NCBI GenBank assembly: GCA_902793685.1
Contig: CADBEN010000003.1
Coordinates: forward strand, 1 to 64,000
Source: an uncultured Lachnospiraceae bacterium
GTDB taxonomy: Bacteria > Bacillota > Clostridia > Lachnospirales > Lachnospiraceae
Length of the DNA stretch: 64,000 bases
Direction of reading: 5' to 3'
Shown: positions 51,850-60,816 of the stretch, piece after piece
Position numbering within the stretch: position 1 is the first letter of the stretch
Layout of the letters: each line of letters opens with the position of its first letter
The notes under the pieces: model-generated
Seen by the model: only the letters and a program-made list of their open reading frames with translations
Told to the model about the DNA's origin: nothing
Database searches by the model: none
Program-made: the position numbers and the translations under genes

Positions 51850-54615
51850 TTGAAACGGCTTACCATCGGTATTCTCGCCCATGTCGACGCGGGAAAGACC
51901 ACGCTCTCCGAGGCGCTGCTCTGCGAGACCGGCGTCCTCCGCCAGGCAGGGCGGGTCGACGCGGGCAATACCTTCCTTGACACCGACGAACAGGAGCGGC
52001 AGCGCGGCATCACCATCTTCTCCAAGCAGGCCGTGTTCCGCACGGAGGACACTGAATTCACCCTGCTGGACACCCCTGGACATGTGGACTTCTCCGCGGA
52101 GACCGAGCGCACGCTCCAGGTGCTGGACGCGGCAGTCCTCGTGGTCAGCGCGCCGGACGGCGTGCAGAGCCACACCGTCACTCTCTGGCGGCTCCTCCAG
52201 ACCTACCGGATCCCGGTCTTCCTCTTCATCAACAAGATGGACCAGATCGATGTCCTGCAGAAGCCTGCAGTCCGCGCCCGGGTCCTGAACCAGCTGAACG
52301 CCATGTTCCGCGGCGGCTTCTTTGACTTCGGAAAAAGCCTCGACACGCCGGAGATCCAGGAGGAGCTCTCACTGCTGGACGAGGCTTTGATGGAGCGCTA
52401 TCTGGAGGACGGAACGCCCGTGGGCGAGGAGGACCTCCGCCGGCTGATCGGCGCCCGGAAGCTTTTCCCCTGCTGGTTCGGATACGCGCGGGGGCTGAAC
52501 GGCCGGACCGAAGGAGTCAGAGCGCTGCTCTCCGGCCTCGCCCGCTTCGCGCCGGTGCCGGATTATCCGGAGGACTTCGGTGCCCGGATCTTCAAGATCA
52601 CCAGGGACGAACAGGGCGCCCGCCTGACCTGGATGAAGATCACCGGCGGTACCCTCCGCGCGAAGATGGTGATCCCGGAGCTCGGTGAGAAGGCGGACCA
52701 GCTCCGCCACTACAACGGAAAGGAGTTCACGCCGCTGCAGGAAGCGCCTGCCGGCACTGTCGTCGCGGTCACCGGCCTCACAAAGACCCGCGCCGGGGAA
52801 GGTCTCGGCACGGAACAGGCCTCCCGCATGCCCCTGCTCTCCCCCGTACTCCGCTACCGCATCCTGCTTCCGGACGGGGTCGATGCCGCCGCCATGCTGC
52901 CGAAGCTCCGGAGTCTCGAGGAGGAGGAGCCCGAGCTTCACATTCTCTGGGATGAGGAGTCCAAAGAGATCCGGGTGCAGCTGATGGGGGAGGTGCAGAC
53001 CGAGATCCTGAAGAATCTGGTGGCAAAACGTTTCGACGTGGAGATCGGTTTTGACCGCGGAAGCATCTCCTACCGCGAGACCATCACCGACACCGTGGAG
53101 GGCGTCGGCCACTTTGAACCCCTGCGCCACTACGCGGAGGTCCACCTGATCCTCTCTCCCGGCGAACCGGGCAGCGGACTGGTCTTCGAGAGCAAGGTCT
53201 CCTCCGACCGTCTTGCCACCAACTGGCAGCGGCTGATCCTCACTCATCTGGAGGAGAAGGAGCACCTGGGAGTGCTCACCGGAGCGCCTGTCACCGACAT
53301 GAAGATCACGGTGGCCGACGGGAAGGCCCATCTCAAGCACACGGAAGGCGGCGATTTCCGCCAGGCAACCTACCGGGCGGTCCGGAACGGTCTCATGTAC
53401 GCCAGTTCTATCCTTCTGGAGCCCTGGTACGAGTTCACGCTGGAGGTGCCCCAGTCCTGCACAGGACGGGCCCTCACCGACCTCGACCGCATGTCGGCGG
53501 AGTTCACTCTGGACGCAGGCCCCGCCGCTGAGGGCGAGGCTGTGATCCGCGGCAAAGTCCCGGTGTCCGAAGCCGTCAACTACATGGAGGAGGTCCGCGC
53601 CTACACCAAGGGAACCGGCCGCCTTTCCCTCCGTTTCTCCGGCTACTTCCCCTGTCACGACCAGGAGCGGGTCATCGAGGAAAGCGGCTATGATCCGGAG
53701 CTGGATCTCCGGAATTCCCCGGACTCCGTCTTCTGCTCCCACGGCGCAGGCCAGACCATCCCCTGGTACGACGTCCGCCAGTACATGCATCTCCCGGCGG
53801 TACTTTCCTTCGGCGCGGATTCTGACGGCGGAGCGGATACTGACGGCGAGGCTGCGGCAGAGCGGGCCCGCAGGGCAGGCTCCGGAAAGGATGAGATCTT
53901 CCTTTCCACGGAAGAGATCGACGCCATCATCAGCCGCACCTTTTTCGCGAACCGGAGAAAGGAAGACCGCCGGAGGCTCTGGGGCCGGCGGCGGGCAGCG
54001 AAGGAAAAAGTGGACTGGTCCGGGGCTGCTTCCGGGGCCGGCACAAGGTCCGGAGGAAAGAAGGATGCCGGGGAGAAAAAGCCCCGCCGGGAATTCCTTC
54101 TGGTGGACGGCTACAACATGATCTTCGCGTGGGAGGAGCTGAACGCCCTGGCGAAGCTGAACATAGACAGCGCAAGGCTCGAACTTCAGGATATCCTGTC
54201 CAACTACCAGGGTTTCCGGGGCTGCGAGGTGATCATCGTGTACGATGCCTACCGGGTCGCAGGCCATCAGACCGAGATCCTGAACTGGCAGAACATCCAT
54301 ATCGTCTTCACGAAGGAAGCCCAGACTGCAGACAGCTATATCGAGCAGTTCTCAATGGAGCATGCGAAGACCGACCAGGTCATCGTCGCCACCTCCGACG
54401 GACTGGAGCAGATCATCGTCCAGACCTCTGGCAGCGAACTGCTCTCTGCCCGCGAGCTCCGGGATGAAGTGATCCGGACTGCCCGTCAGGCGGACGGACC
54501 GCAGAGCGCAGAGCCCGCTCCCCGGAACCGCCCCATGGAGGCGCAGCTGAAGGAGATCCGGGAACAACTGAAGGCAGACGGTGCCTCGCCCGAAGAGAAA
54601 CAGGATAACGCATGA
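51850..54615 (+). CDS. TetM-like ribosomal-protection GTPase fused to a Rae1/YacP-type NYN RNase
   Basis: A 921-residue fusion. Residues 1 to about 650 form an EF-G/TetM-type GTPase: G1 AHVDAGKTT (10-18), RGIT (about 52-55), DTPGHVDF (about 74-81), NKMD (about 128-131), then EF-G-like domains with EGGDFRQATYRAVRNGLM. A charged linker (about 655-740) leads to an NYN domain (about 745-880). There LLVDGYNMI, IIVYDAY, FTKEAQTADSYIEQ and VATSDGLEQ match Bacillus YacP (Rae1), a nuclease that cuts mRNA in the ribosomal A site; the acidic catalytic residues are kept. The start is a TTG, 7 nt after AAAGAGG, giving the expected MKRLTIGILAH. Tetracycline resistance cannot be assumed. A hairpin terminator follows. 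Confidence 0.9.
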   Translation: MKRLTIGILAHVDAGKTTLSEALLCETGVLRQAGRVDAGNTFLDTDEQERQRGITIFSKQAVFRTEDTEFTLLDTPGHVDFSAETERTLQVLDAAVLVVSAPDGVQSHTVTLWRLLQTYRIPVFLFINKMDQIDVLQKPAVRARVLNQLNAMFRGGFFDFGKSLDTPEIQEELSLLDEALMERYLEDGTPVGEEDLRRLIGARKLFPCWFGYARGLNGRTEGVRALLSGLARFAPVPDYPEDFGARIFKITRDEQGARLTWMKITGGTLRAKMVIPELGEKADQLRHYNGKEFTPLQEAPAGTVVAVTGLTKTRAGEGLGTEQASRMPLLSPVLRYRILLPDGVDAAAMLPKLRSLEEEEPELHILWDEESKEIRVQLMGEVQTEILKNLVAKRFDVEIGFDRGSISYRETITDTVEGVGHFEPLRHYAEVHLILSPGEPGSGLVFESKVSSDRLATNWQRLILTHLEEKEHLGVLTGAPVTDMKITVADGKAHLKHTEGGDFRQATYRAVRNGLMYASSILLEPWYEFTLEVPQSCTGRALTDLDRMSAEFTLDAGPAAEGEAVIRGKVPVSEAVNYMEEVRAYTKGTGRLSLRFSGYFPCHDQERVIEESGYDPELDLRNSPDSVFCSHGAGQTIPWYDVRQYMHLPAVLSFGADSDGGADTDGEAAAERARRAGSGKDEIFLSTEEIDAIISRTFFANRRKEDRRRLWGRRRAAKEKVDWSGAASGAGTRSGGKKDAGEKKPRREFLLVDGYNMIFAWEELNALAKLNIDSARLELQDILSNYQGFRGCEVIIVYDAYRVAGHQTEILNWQNIHIVFTKEAQTADSYIEQFSMEHAKTDQVIVATSDGLEQIIVQTSGSELLSARELRDEVIRTARQADGPQSAEPAPRNRPMEAQLKEIREQLKADGASPEEKQDNA

Positions 54616-54623
54616 CAGAAACA

Positions 54624-54665
54624 GGCCGCCGGCATCATCTGCCGACGGCCTCAAATGTTTTTGCC
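54624..54665 (+). terminator. Terminator of the GTPase-RNase gene
   Basis: GGCCG-c-CGGCA pairs with TGCCG-a-CGGCC, followed by TCAAATGTTTTT. Confidence 0.82.
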
Positions 54666-54790
54666 CTTACCATTCGTATCCGGACAGCAAGGCATCGGCC
54701 TCATACGGATGGTAATGCTTGTGTTTTGCCCTTACCATTCGTATCCGGGCAGCAAGGCCCAAGCAAAGCCCATCCTTTTACGAATGGAGT
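54659..54790 (-). repeat. Two hairpin repeats of the family seen at 241-560
   Basis: Read on the minus strand, two ~64-bp units carry GGATACGAATGGTAAGGGCAAAA-type ends and CCATCCGTATGAGG or an equivalent start. In one unit ACCATTCGTAT (54669-54679) pairs with ATACGGATGGT (54703-54713). In the other CCATTCGTA (54735-54743) pairs with TACGAATGG (near 54779-54787). As at the left locus, the array begins just after a GAGAACCAA/TTGGTTCTC terminator. Confidence 0.8.
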
Positions 54791-54803
54791 AAATATTGAG
54801 TTC

Positions 54804-54841
54804 AAAAAAAGAGAACCAACCTCACAGAGAGATTGGTTCTC
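54804..54841 (-). terminator. Terminator of the molybdenum hydroxylase operon
   Basis: On the minus strand GAGAACCAA (54841-54833) pairs with TTGGTTCTC (54819-54811) and runs into seven T. Near-copy of the terminator at 148-184. Confidence 0.88.
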
Positions 54842-54914
54842 AAAAGACTTTTCCTTCATTCTGAAGCCGCGCATCCGGAAGGCAGGTGATCACGCTGTCC
54901 ACGGACGGGAAGTC

Positions 54915-57350
54915 TCAGCCCCGCATCCGCGCGTCCGGAAGACAGGGCTTCCGGAGCGCGATCATCTCCGGGGTGATGGGCAGCTCGGTGCAGCGCAGCC
55001 CGACGGCGTTGTACACTGCGTCGGCGATGGCCGGCCCCGGGGTGTTCAGGACCACCTCTCCGATGGACTTTGCGCCGAAGGGCCCGCTCTTCTCATAGCT
55101 GCACTCAAACTCCACATTGATGTGCCCCAGATCGTTCCGGGCCGGGATCCGGTAATTCATCAGGGAATCTTCCAGGATCCGCCCCCTGCGGTCGTAAGTG
55201 ATATTCTCCATAAGCGCCATGCCGATGCCCTGCAGAATGCCGCCCTCCGCCTGCACCCGGACCAGATTCAGGTTCAGCGGTGTCCCGCAGTCCACACAGG
55301 CGTCATATTCCAGCACCTTCGCTTCTCCGGTCTCCGGATCCACCTCCAGTTCCACAGCCCCGGCCATGAAGGGCGGGGGCGATGTAGGCGAGATGTGGGT
55401 CTCCGTGACCTCCAGCGGAAATTCCCTCTGCAGGAAGGCTGCATCGGAGATCTCCTTCAGCGTCACGAAGCTGCTCCCGGCGTTCGAGGTGTCCGTGCAT
55501 GCAGCTCCGGCAGACAAAGCATCTGTGCCTCCGGCTCCGGCGTTCGGAATGCCTGCGGCCGAAAGAAACACTTTCTCCCCGTCAAATCCGACTTCCTCCG
55601 CCGGAACTTTCAGGATCCGGGCGCCGAGGGAACAGATCTCCTCCCGCAGCTTCCGGGCGGCTTTCTCCGTCGCATAGCCGGTCAGAAACGCCGTGCTGGA
55701 AGCATAGGAGCCTGAATCGTAGGGCGAGTTGTCCGTATCGCCGCTGGTGACCGTCACACGGTCCAGGCTGCACTGCAGCACCTCCGCTGCGATCTGGGCC
55801 ATGGTGGTGTCCGACCCGGTCCCCATATCTCCGGAACCCAGCGACAATGTATAAAACCCGTCATCGTTCAGCTTCAGCCTTGCGGAGGCCTGGTCGACCC
55901 CGCTGATGCTGGAGCCCTGCATGCAGACCGCCATGCCGACGCTCCGGATCTTTCCGTCCGGCATGATCCGCGCGGGGTACTTTTCATCCCAGCGGATCAT
56001 CCTCCGCACCTTTTCCAGACAGCGGTCCAAAGCGCAGCTGGTGTTCGTCTCTCCGTAATATGCCGGCATGACCTCGCCCTCGCGGGTGACGTTCTGCAGC
56101 CGCAGGTCAAAGGGATCCCGCCCCAGAACGTGAGCCAGTTCATTGACCGCGGACTCCACCGCGAAAAATCCCTGGGTCGCCCCGTAGCCGCGGTACGCGC
56201 CCGCCGCCTGCACATTGGTGTAGACCACGTCGTAGACAAAGCGGTACGCGTCCTGTTTTCCGTATATCGGGATCGCCTTGTGGCCGCTGAGGCCCACCGT
56301 CGTCGGCCCGTGCTCCCCGTAGGCGCCGGTGTTTGAGATGGTGTAGAGGTCGATCCCCCGGATGATTCCGTCCTTCATGGCGCCGAGGCGCACATGTATT
56401 TCCATCTCATGGCGCGGGGATCCCATGGTCTGGGATTCTTCCCGGCTGAAGACGATCTTGCTCGGCTTCCCGGTCTTCCACGTCACAAAAGCCGGAAATA
56501 CCTCGCTGATGGCAGTCTGCTTCGCGCCGAAGCCGCCGCCGATCCTGGGCTTGGAGACCCGCACCATGCTCCGCGGGATCCCCAGCGCATTCGCGATGAT
56601 CCGCCTGCAGTGGAACACGATCTGCGTCGAGCTCACCACGTTGAGACGGCCGTAAGGATCCAGGGTGCAGAAGGTTCGGAAGGTCTCCATCATGGCCTGC
56701 GAGCAGGCTTTGGTATGGTAAGTGCGGTCGATGACGACATCGCAGGAGTTCAGCACCGCGTCAACATCGCCCGCCTCGGAAATGTCATGGGAGCAGAGAT
56801 TCCGCTTTGCGTCGGAGCCGGCTGAATGGCTTCCGTCCCAGCTGCTCTCCGGATGTACCAGAGTCTCATTGTCCTTCGCCTTGTGATAATCCAGCACCGC
56901 AGGAAGGACTTCATATTTCACCTTGATGAGACTAAGGGCTTTGTCCACGCATTTCTCATTTTCTCCCGCGACAATGGCGACCACGTCCCCCACAAAACGG
57001 ACGTGGCGGTCGATGACCAGCCGGTCCCGGGGACTGGGCTCCGGCTCCGTCTGGCCGGCCAGAGTAAAGCGGCGCCCGTCCTGGGGAACGTCCTCCCAGG
57101 TGAAGACTGCCTCGATCCCGGGCACCTTCTTCGCGATCTCCGTGCTGATCTCCTGCACGATGGCATTGGCGTGGGGCGAGTGCAGGATCTTCACGATCAG
57201 GCAGTCCTTCGGCGCCAGGTCATCCGTGTAGACCGGCTGCCCCGTCAGGAGCTGCTCCGCGTCCTTTTTCCGGAGCGGCTTGCTGACAGTCTTCAGATTT
57301 CCGCAGAATTCCGCCTGTTCCGGCGAACTGTTCCATCCTTCCGTCCTCAT
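54915..57350 (-). CDS. Xanthine dehydrogenase-family molybdopterin-binding subunit
   Basis: Large catalytic subunit of a molybdenum hydroxylase, 811 residues, cytosolic. The N-terminal a/b hammerhead domain contains LTGQPVYTDDL. Molybdopterin-binding features include GGGFGAKQT (about 273-281), AYRGYGATQGFFAVE (about 384-398) and the late GAKSIGEVVLNTP, whose Glu matches the catalytic base of xanthine oxidases. The substrate (purine, nicotinate or an aldehyde) cannot be fixed from sequence. Its start overlaps the Fe-S subunit stop by 4 bp. Gene order is FAD, Fe-S, Mo subunit on one transcript. Confidence 0.93.
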   Translation of the reverse strand: MRTEGWNSSPEQAEFCGNLKTVSKPLRKKDAEQLLTGQPVYTDDLAPKDCLIVKILHSPHANAIVQEISTEIAKKVPGIEAVFTWEDVPQDGRRFTLAGQTEPEPSPRDRLVIDRHVRFVGDVVAIVAGENEKCVDKALSLIKVKYEVLPAVLDYHKAKDNETLVHPESSWDGSHSAGSDAKRNLCSHDISEAGDVDAVLNSCDVVIDRTYHTKACSQAMMETFRTFCTLDPYGRLNVVSSTQIVFHCRRIIANALGIPRSMVRVSKPRIGGGFGAKQTAISEVFPAFVTWKTGKPSKIVFSREESQTMGSPRHEMEIHVRLGAMKDGIIRGIDLYTISNTGAYGEHGPTTVGLSGHKAIPIYGKQDAYRFVYDVVYTNVQAAGAYRGYGATQGFFAVESAVNELAHVLGRDPFDLRLQNVTREGEVMPAYYGETNTSCALDRCLEKVRRMIRWDEKYPARIMPDGKIRSVGMAVCMQGSSISGVDQASARLKLNDDGFYTLSLGSGDMGTGSDTTMAQIAAEVLQCSLDRVTVTSGDTDNSPYDSGSYASSTAFLTGYATEKAARKLREEICSLGARILKVPAEEVGFDGEKVFLSAAGIPNAGAGGTDALSAGAACTDTSNAGSSFVTLKEISDAAFLQREFPLEVTETHISPTSPPPFMAGAVELEVDPETGEAKVLEYDACVDCGTPLNLNLVRVQAEGGILQGIGMALMENITYDRRGRILEDSLMNYRIPARNDLGHINVEFECSYEKSGPFGAKSIGEVVLNTPGPAIADAVYNAVGLRCTELPITPEMIALRKPCLPDARMRG

Positions 57351-57922
57351 TCTTCTGCCCCCTCCGCAATGTTCCCTGATCCGTCTCCCTTTGACTCTCC
57401 GCCCGGATCCCCGGGTCTGTCTCCCTTTGACTCTCCGCTTAGTTCCCCGGCCTGTGTGCGGGGCCTCCCCGCCTTTTTCCAGGCAAGATACGCCTGAATC
57501 CCGCGGAGCTGCCCCTCATATCCGGAACAGCGGCAGAGATTTCCCGCCAGATATTCCCGGATCTCCTCTTCCGTCGGATCCGGGTTCTCCCGGAACAGCG
57601 CCACCGCGTTCATCACAAAACCCGGATTGCAGAAACCGCACTGCTCTGCTCCCTGGTCCGCAATAAAGGCCCCGAACTCCCAGGCTTCGTCCCGGATCCC
57701 TTCCAGGGTCGTGACCCGGCAGCCGTCAGCCCGGGCCGTCAGCACCCCGCAGGACAACACCGGCACGTCATTCAGAAACACCGTACAAAGCCCGCAGTTC
57801 GCGGTCTCACAGCCCCGCTTCACGCTGAGGCATCCTTCATTTCTCACAAAATCCGCCAGAAGAAGGTCCGGGGCGATCTCCCGGGTGATCTTCTTCCCGT
57901 TCAGTTCGACCGTGACGATCAT
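57347..57922 (-). CDS. [2Fe-2S] subunit of the molybdenum hydroxylase
   Basis: A 191-residue electron-transfer subunit. The plant-type ferredoxin cluster cysteines lie in CLSVKRGCETANCGLCTV (about 33-50) plus one more upstream of NDVPVLSC. The second cluster is in EQCGFCNPGF (about 97-106) and LCRCSGYEG (about 132-140). A ~40-residue low-complexity tail (SKGDRPGDPGGESKGDG) extends beyond the family end. It overlaps both neighbours by 4 bp, so it is tightly co-translated. Confidence 0.94.
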   Translation of the reverse strand: MIVTVELNGKKITREIAPDLLLADFVRNEGCLSVKRGCETANCGLCTVFLNDVPVLSCGVLTARADGCRVTTLEGIRDEAWEFGAFIADQGAEQCGFCNPGFVMNAVALFRENPDPTEEEIREYLAGNLCRCSGYEGQLRGIQAYLAWKKAGRPRTQAGELSGESKGDRPGDPGGESKGDGSGNIAEGAEE

Positions 57923-58761
57923 GATCTGCCCCCTTCCGTGCTTCCATCCTTCTTATCCGGCTTTTCCGGAGCCCGCTTTTCCGGCTCCGGTCTTTCCTGT
58001 TCCGGCTCCGGCTTCAGACTATTCAGCGCCCGCCGGATCAGCACGCCGGCAAGGTGTTCCCGGTACTCTGCGCCGGCGCGGAGGTTGCTCCCGAAGTGCA
58101 GGAATTCCCTCATCTCCGGGGAATCCGGGGAAAGTCCCTGCGGGAGGATGACTGCGGCCCCCGGCCGCGCGCCGATCACGATCCGCGCGGCATCCTCGTC
58201 CGCTTTCCGTGAGACCGCGCATGTCAGGACCGGGAAATCCGTCCGGGAATTCCGGACCGACTGATAGACGCACTGCAGCGGTGTTTTCTTTACGATGATG
58301 CGCACCAGGATATCCCGGTCCTTCGGGCGCGCCGCGAACTCCGGAAGCGGCATTCTCCCGCCCCTGTACAGCTCGACCTCCGTGTCCAGGGCAAGGAAGA
58401 TGCTCAGCACGTCCGAAAAGCCGTAGCGCCCCCAGATGCTCCCGCCCACGGTGGCGAGATTCCGGAACTGCACTCCGACAATGTTCCGGACCGCTTCCCG
58501 CACTGCGCCGTCCGCATATTCGTTCAGCCCCTTATGACACTCCAGCTGCCGAAGCGTCACCATGCAGCCTATGGAAAAGCTGTCTTCCGTCTCCTCGATC
58601 CTGTTCAGGCCGAGCCCTGAGAGGTCAACAGCGATCCCGCATTTTCCCCGGCTCATCCTGAGCCACATCATCCCGCCGATGACACGGTTCCCCCGTTTCT
58701 GATTCAGCTCCCAGGCCTCTTCCAGGCTCCGGACCTTTCTGTATTCTCTGATCTCCAGCAT
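57919..58761 (-). CDS. FAD-binding subunit of the molybdenum hydroxylase
   Basis: A 280-residue CoxM/XdhB-type flavoprotein passing electrons from the Fe-S clusters to the final acceptor. NVIGGM-type FAD loop reads RVIGGMMWLRM (about 24-34). The second FAD motif is RNLATVGGSIWGRYGFSD (about 97-114). A Pro/Glu/Lys-rich tail follows residue 250. The start is the ATG after AGGAAAT; an upstream ATG (58794) lacks a site. First gene of the operon, divergent from the kinase/MobA fusion. Confidence 0.92.
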   Translation of the reverse strand: MLEIREYRKVRSLEEAWELNQKRGNRVIGGMMWLRMSRGKCGIAVDLSGLGLNRIEETEDSFSIGCMVTLRQLECHKGLNEYADGAVREAVRNIVGVQFRNLATVGGSIWGRYGFSDVLSIFLALDTEVELYRGGRMPLPEFAARPKDRDILVRIIVKKTPLQCVYQSVRNSRTDFPVLTCAVSRKADEDAARIVIGARPGAAVILPQGLSPDSPEMREFLHFGSNLRAGAEYREHLAGVLIRRALNSLKPEPEQERPEPEKRAPEKPDKKDGSTEGGRS

Positions 58762-58880
58762 ATTTCCTGCCTTTGCTGTATGCGAAACGGACATTCACGG
58801 TCCGCTTCACTGTTTGCCGATACAACACTTTCACTTTTACTCTATTAGAATCCCGCCGGTTTTGCAAGCTTCCCTGACTT

Positions 58881-58902
58881 TCCCCGGAAAATGGTCTATA
58901 CT
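58881..58902 (+). promoter_or_regulatory. Candidate promoter of the pyruvate kinase/MobA-like fusion gene
   Basis: -10 TATACT (58897-58902) with a weak TGACTT-like -35 about 16 bp upstream, 112 bp before the start codon. Confidence 0.4.
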
Positions 58903-59013
58903 GAAAGCACCTCACACAGACTGTACGCACCGGGCGGAAAACAGCACGCGCACACAGCAGCACCTGCGTGTCCGCGAGAAAAAAACCGTCCGGAACGGAA
59001 GGAGCTGCATTTC

Positions 59014-60771
59014 ATGATCGATATCTACGGTACCCTCGGACCTGCATGCGCAGATCCGGAGACCTTAAAAAAGATGTTCTCACTGGGCATGACCGGCGTG
59101 CGCCTGAACCTGTCCCACATGACGCTGGAAGAAGCGGCGCCGATGATCCGCGCGCTGCATGAGGCGGCGGATGCCTGCGGGATCCGCGCCCAGCTCCTGG
59201 TGGACCTGCAGGGGCCGGAGCTCCGCATCGGCAGGCTGGAAGAGCCCCTCACTTTAACAGAAGGCACCGCTGTCCGTCTGGCCGGATACGGTCCGGACCT
59301 CCGGATCGCCGAGACGCCTGCCGCGGCCGATGCCGGCTGCCCCGTCATTCCGGTCCCGGCGTTTCTGCTTCCGCACTTCCGGCCCGGGCAGGAGCTCCTG
59401 CTGGACGACGGAAAAATCCTGCTGCGCGTGACCGGCACCGGAACGGCAGAGGGCACTGCGGAGAAAACTGCAGAGGCCGCCGCCTGCGAAGCAGTGAAGA
59501 AAACTGAAGCAGCTCAGGCATACGCTGCCGCTTTAGTTCTCCGCGGGGGGAAGCTCTCCGGCCGAAAGAGTATCGCGGCCCCCGGCCTCCATATCGAGAG
59601 TCCTGCCCTCACCCCGGCGGACCTGAAAAATATCGCCGACGCAAAAAAATACGGCGTGACCGCCGTCATGCAGCCCTTTGTCCGGAGCCGCGCGGACCTT
59701 GACACCGTCCGTGCCGCCCTGTCCGAAGCCGATGCCTCCGACATCCGGATCTTCGCGAAGATCGAGAACCTGGACGGCGTCGCGGCGCTGCCCGCACTGA
59801 TCCCGGCAGCCGACGAGATCGTGATCGCCAGGGGGGACCTGGGAAACGCGGTCCCGCTCTGGGAACTCCCGGTGCTTCAGAAACGGATCGAGGCAGAGTG
59901 CCTCGCAGCCGGAACTCCCTTCATGGTCGTCACCCAGATGCTTGCCTCCATGGAACACTCCGCAGTCCCCACCCGGGCGGAGGTCTCCGACATCTGCAAC
60001 GCCATTCTGGACGGCGCTTCCTCCGTCATGGTGACCGGCGAGACAGCGGTGGGCGAATATCCCGCGGAGGTGATCCGCTATCTCTCGGAGACGGCCCTCA
60101 GCGCCCTGTCCTACCGGGAAGAATGCGCCCATGCGGCAGGCTGGACAAGGCCATCTTCCCCGGACAGCGACATTCTCTGCGTGATCATGGCGTCCGGCAT
60201 GGGGAAGCGCTTTGGCAGCAATAAGCTTCTGACGGACTTCCGCGGAGCTCCCATGTTCCGGAAGATCCTCGACGCCACGGAAGACCTTCCGGGGGTGCGG
60301 CGCCTTGTGGTCACCCGGCACCCGGAGATCGCCGAAGCCTGCCGCGCAGCAGGTATCGAGACGGTCCTGCACGATTATCCGGACCGGGACCAGGCCATCC
60401 GTCTGGCACTGGAGACCGCAGCCTGCGGCAGGATCCCCGGCGCGGGCCGGCCTGCCGCCTCCGGCGCGGTACCCGGGGCTTATCTCTTCTGCCCTGCGGA
60501 CCAGCCGCTCCTCACCCGGGAAAGCCTGCTGCGTCTGCTGACAGTAGGACGCAGCGCGCCGGGCCGGATCTGCCGCCTCAGCGGGGTCCGGGGACCGGGC
60601 AGTCCGGTCCTCTTCCCCGCCGCTCTCCGGGAAGAACTCCTCTCCCTTCCGGAAAAGTCCGGAGGGAAGGCTGTGCTCCTTGCCCATCCGGAGCTGGTCA
60701 CCCTGGTGCCGGCAGTCCGGGACGAAGAACTTCAGGACGTTGACACCCCTGAGGATCTGCTCCGCATCTGA
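59014..60771 (+). CDS. Pyruvate kinase domain fused to a MobA-like nucleotidyltransferase
   Basis: A 585-residue fusion. Residues 1 to about 375 follow pyruvate kinase: TLGPAC, GMTGVRLNLSHM (about 26-37), DLQGPELRIG (in place of the usual DTKGPEIR), the B domain, FAKIENLDG with the catalytic Lys, VIARGDLGNAVP, TQMLASMEHS and PTRAEVSDICNAILDG. The allosteric C-terminal domain is absent. Instead residues about 385-585 are a MobA/MocA-like NTP transferase starting CVIMASGMGKRFGSNKLL, with FCPADQPLL and GRPLR-type loop variants. MocA-like enzymes make molybdopterin cytosine dinucleotide. The divergent molybdenum hydroxylase operon makes cofactor supply the likely role. The start follows AAGGAG. 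Confidence 0.88.
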   Translation: MIDIYGTLGPACADPETLKKMFSLGMTGVRLNLSHMTLEEAAPMIRALHEAADACGIRAQLLVDLQGPELRIGRLEEPLTLTEGTAVRLAGYGPDLRIAETPAAADAGCPVIPVPAFLLPHFRPGQELLLDDGKILLRVTGTGTAEGTAEKTAEAAACEAVKKTEAAQAYAAALVLRGGKLSGRKSIAAPGLHIESPALTPADLKNIADAKKYGVTAVMQPFVRSRADLDTVRAALSEADASDIRIFAKIENLDGVAALPALIPAADEIVIARGDLGNAVPLWELPVLQKRIEAECLAAGTPFMVVTQMLASMEHSAVPTRAEVSDICNAILDGASSVMVTGETAVGEYPAEVIRYLSETALSALSYREECAHAAGWTRPSSPDSDILCVIMASGMGKRFGSNKLLTDFRGAPMFRKILDATEDLPGVRRLVVTRHPEIAEACRAAGIETVLHDYPDRDQAIRLALETAACGRIPGAGRPAASGAVPGAYLFCPADQPLLTRESLLRLLTVGRSAPGRICRLSGVRGPGSPVLFPAALREELLSLPEKSGGKAVLLAHPELVTLVPAVRDEELQDVDTPEDLLRI

Positions 60772-60772
60772 A

Positions 60773-60816
60773 AAAAAGTCCGCCGTACCGGCCCTGACCG
60801 GTACAGCGGACTTTTT
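60773..60816. terminator. Bidirectional terminator after the fusion gene
   Basis: AAAAAGTCCGC-c-GTACCGG-ccctga-CCGGTAC-a-GCGGACTTTTT has A and T runs built into the stem ends, so works in both directions. Confidence 0.92.

Larger units (their letters stand above)
54616..54914. other. Non-coding stretch with two opposed terminators around hairpin repeats
   Basis: 299 bp between the convergent GTPase-RNase and hydroxylase genes. It contains a plus-strand terminator, two copies of the hairpin repeat also found at 241-560, and a minus-strand terminator. The last 70 bp before the hydroxylase stop show nothing distinct. No gene is seen. Confidence 0.75.

Noticed and set aside
51850-54615. Calling the gene a tetracycline-resistance determinant
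   Set aside because: The G domain is TetM-like, but the added nuclease domain and diverged domain IV make resistance an unsupported claim.
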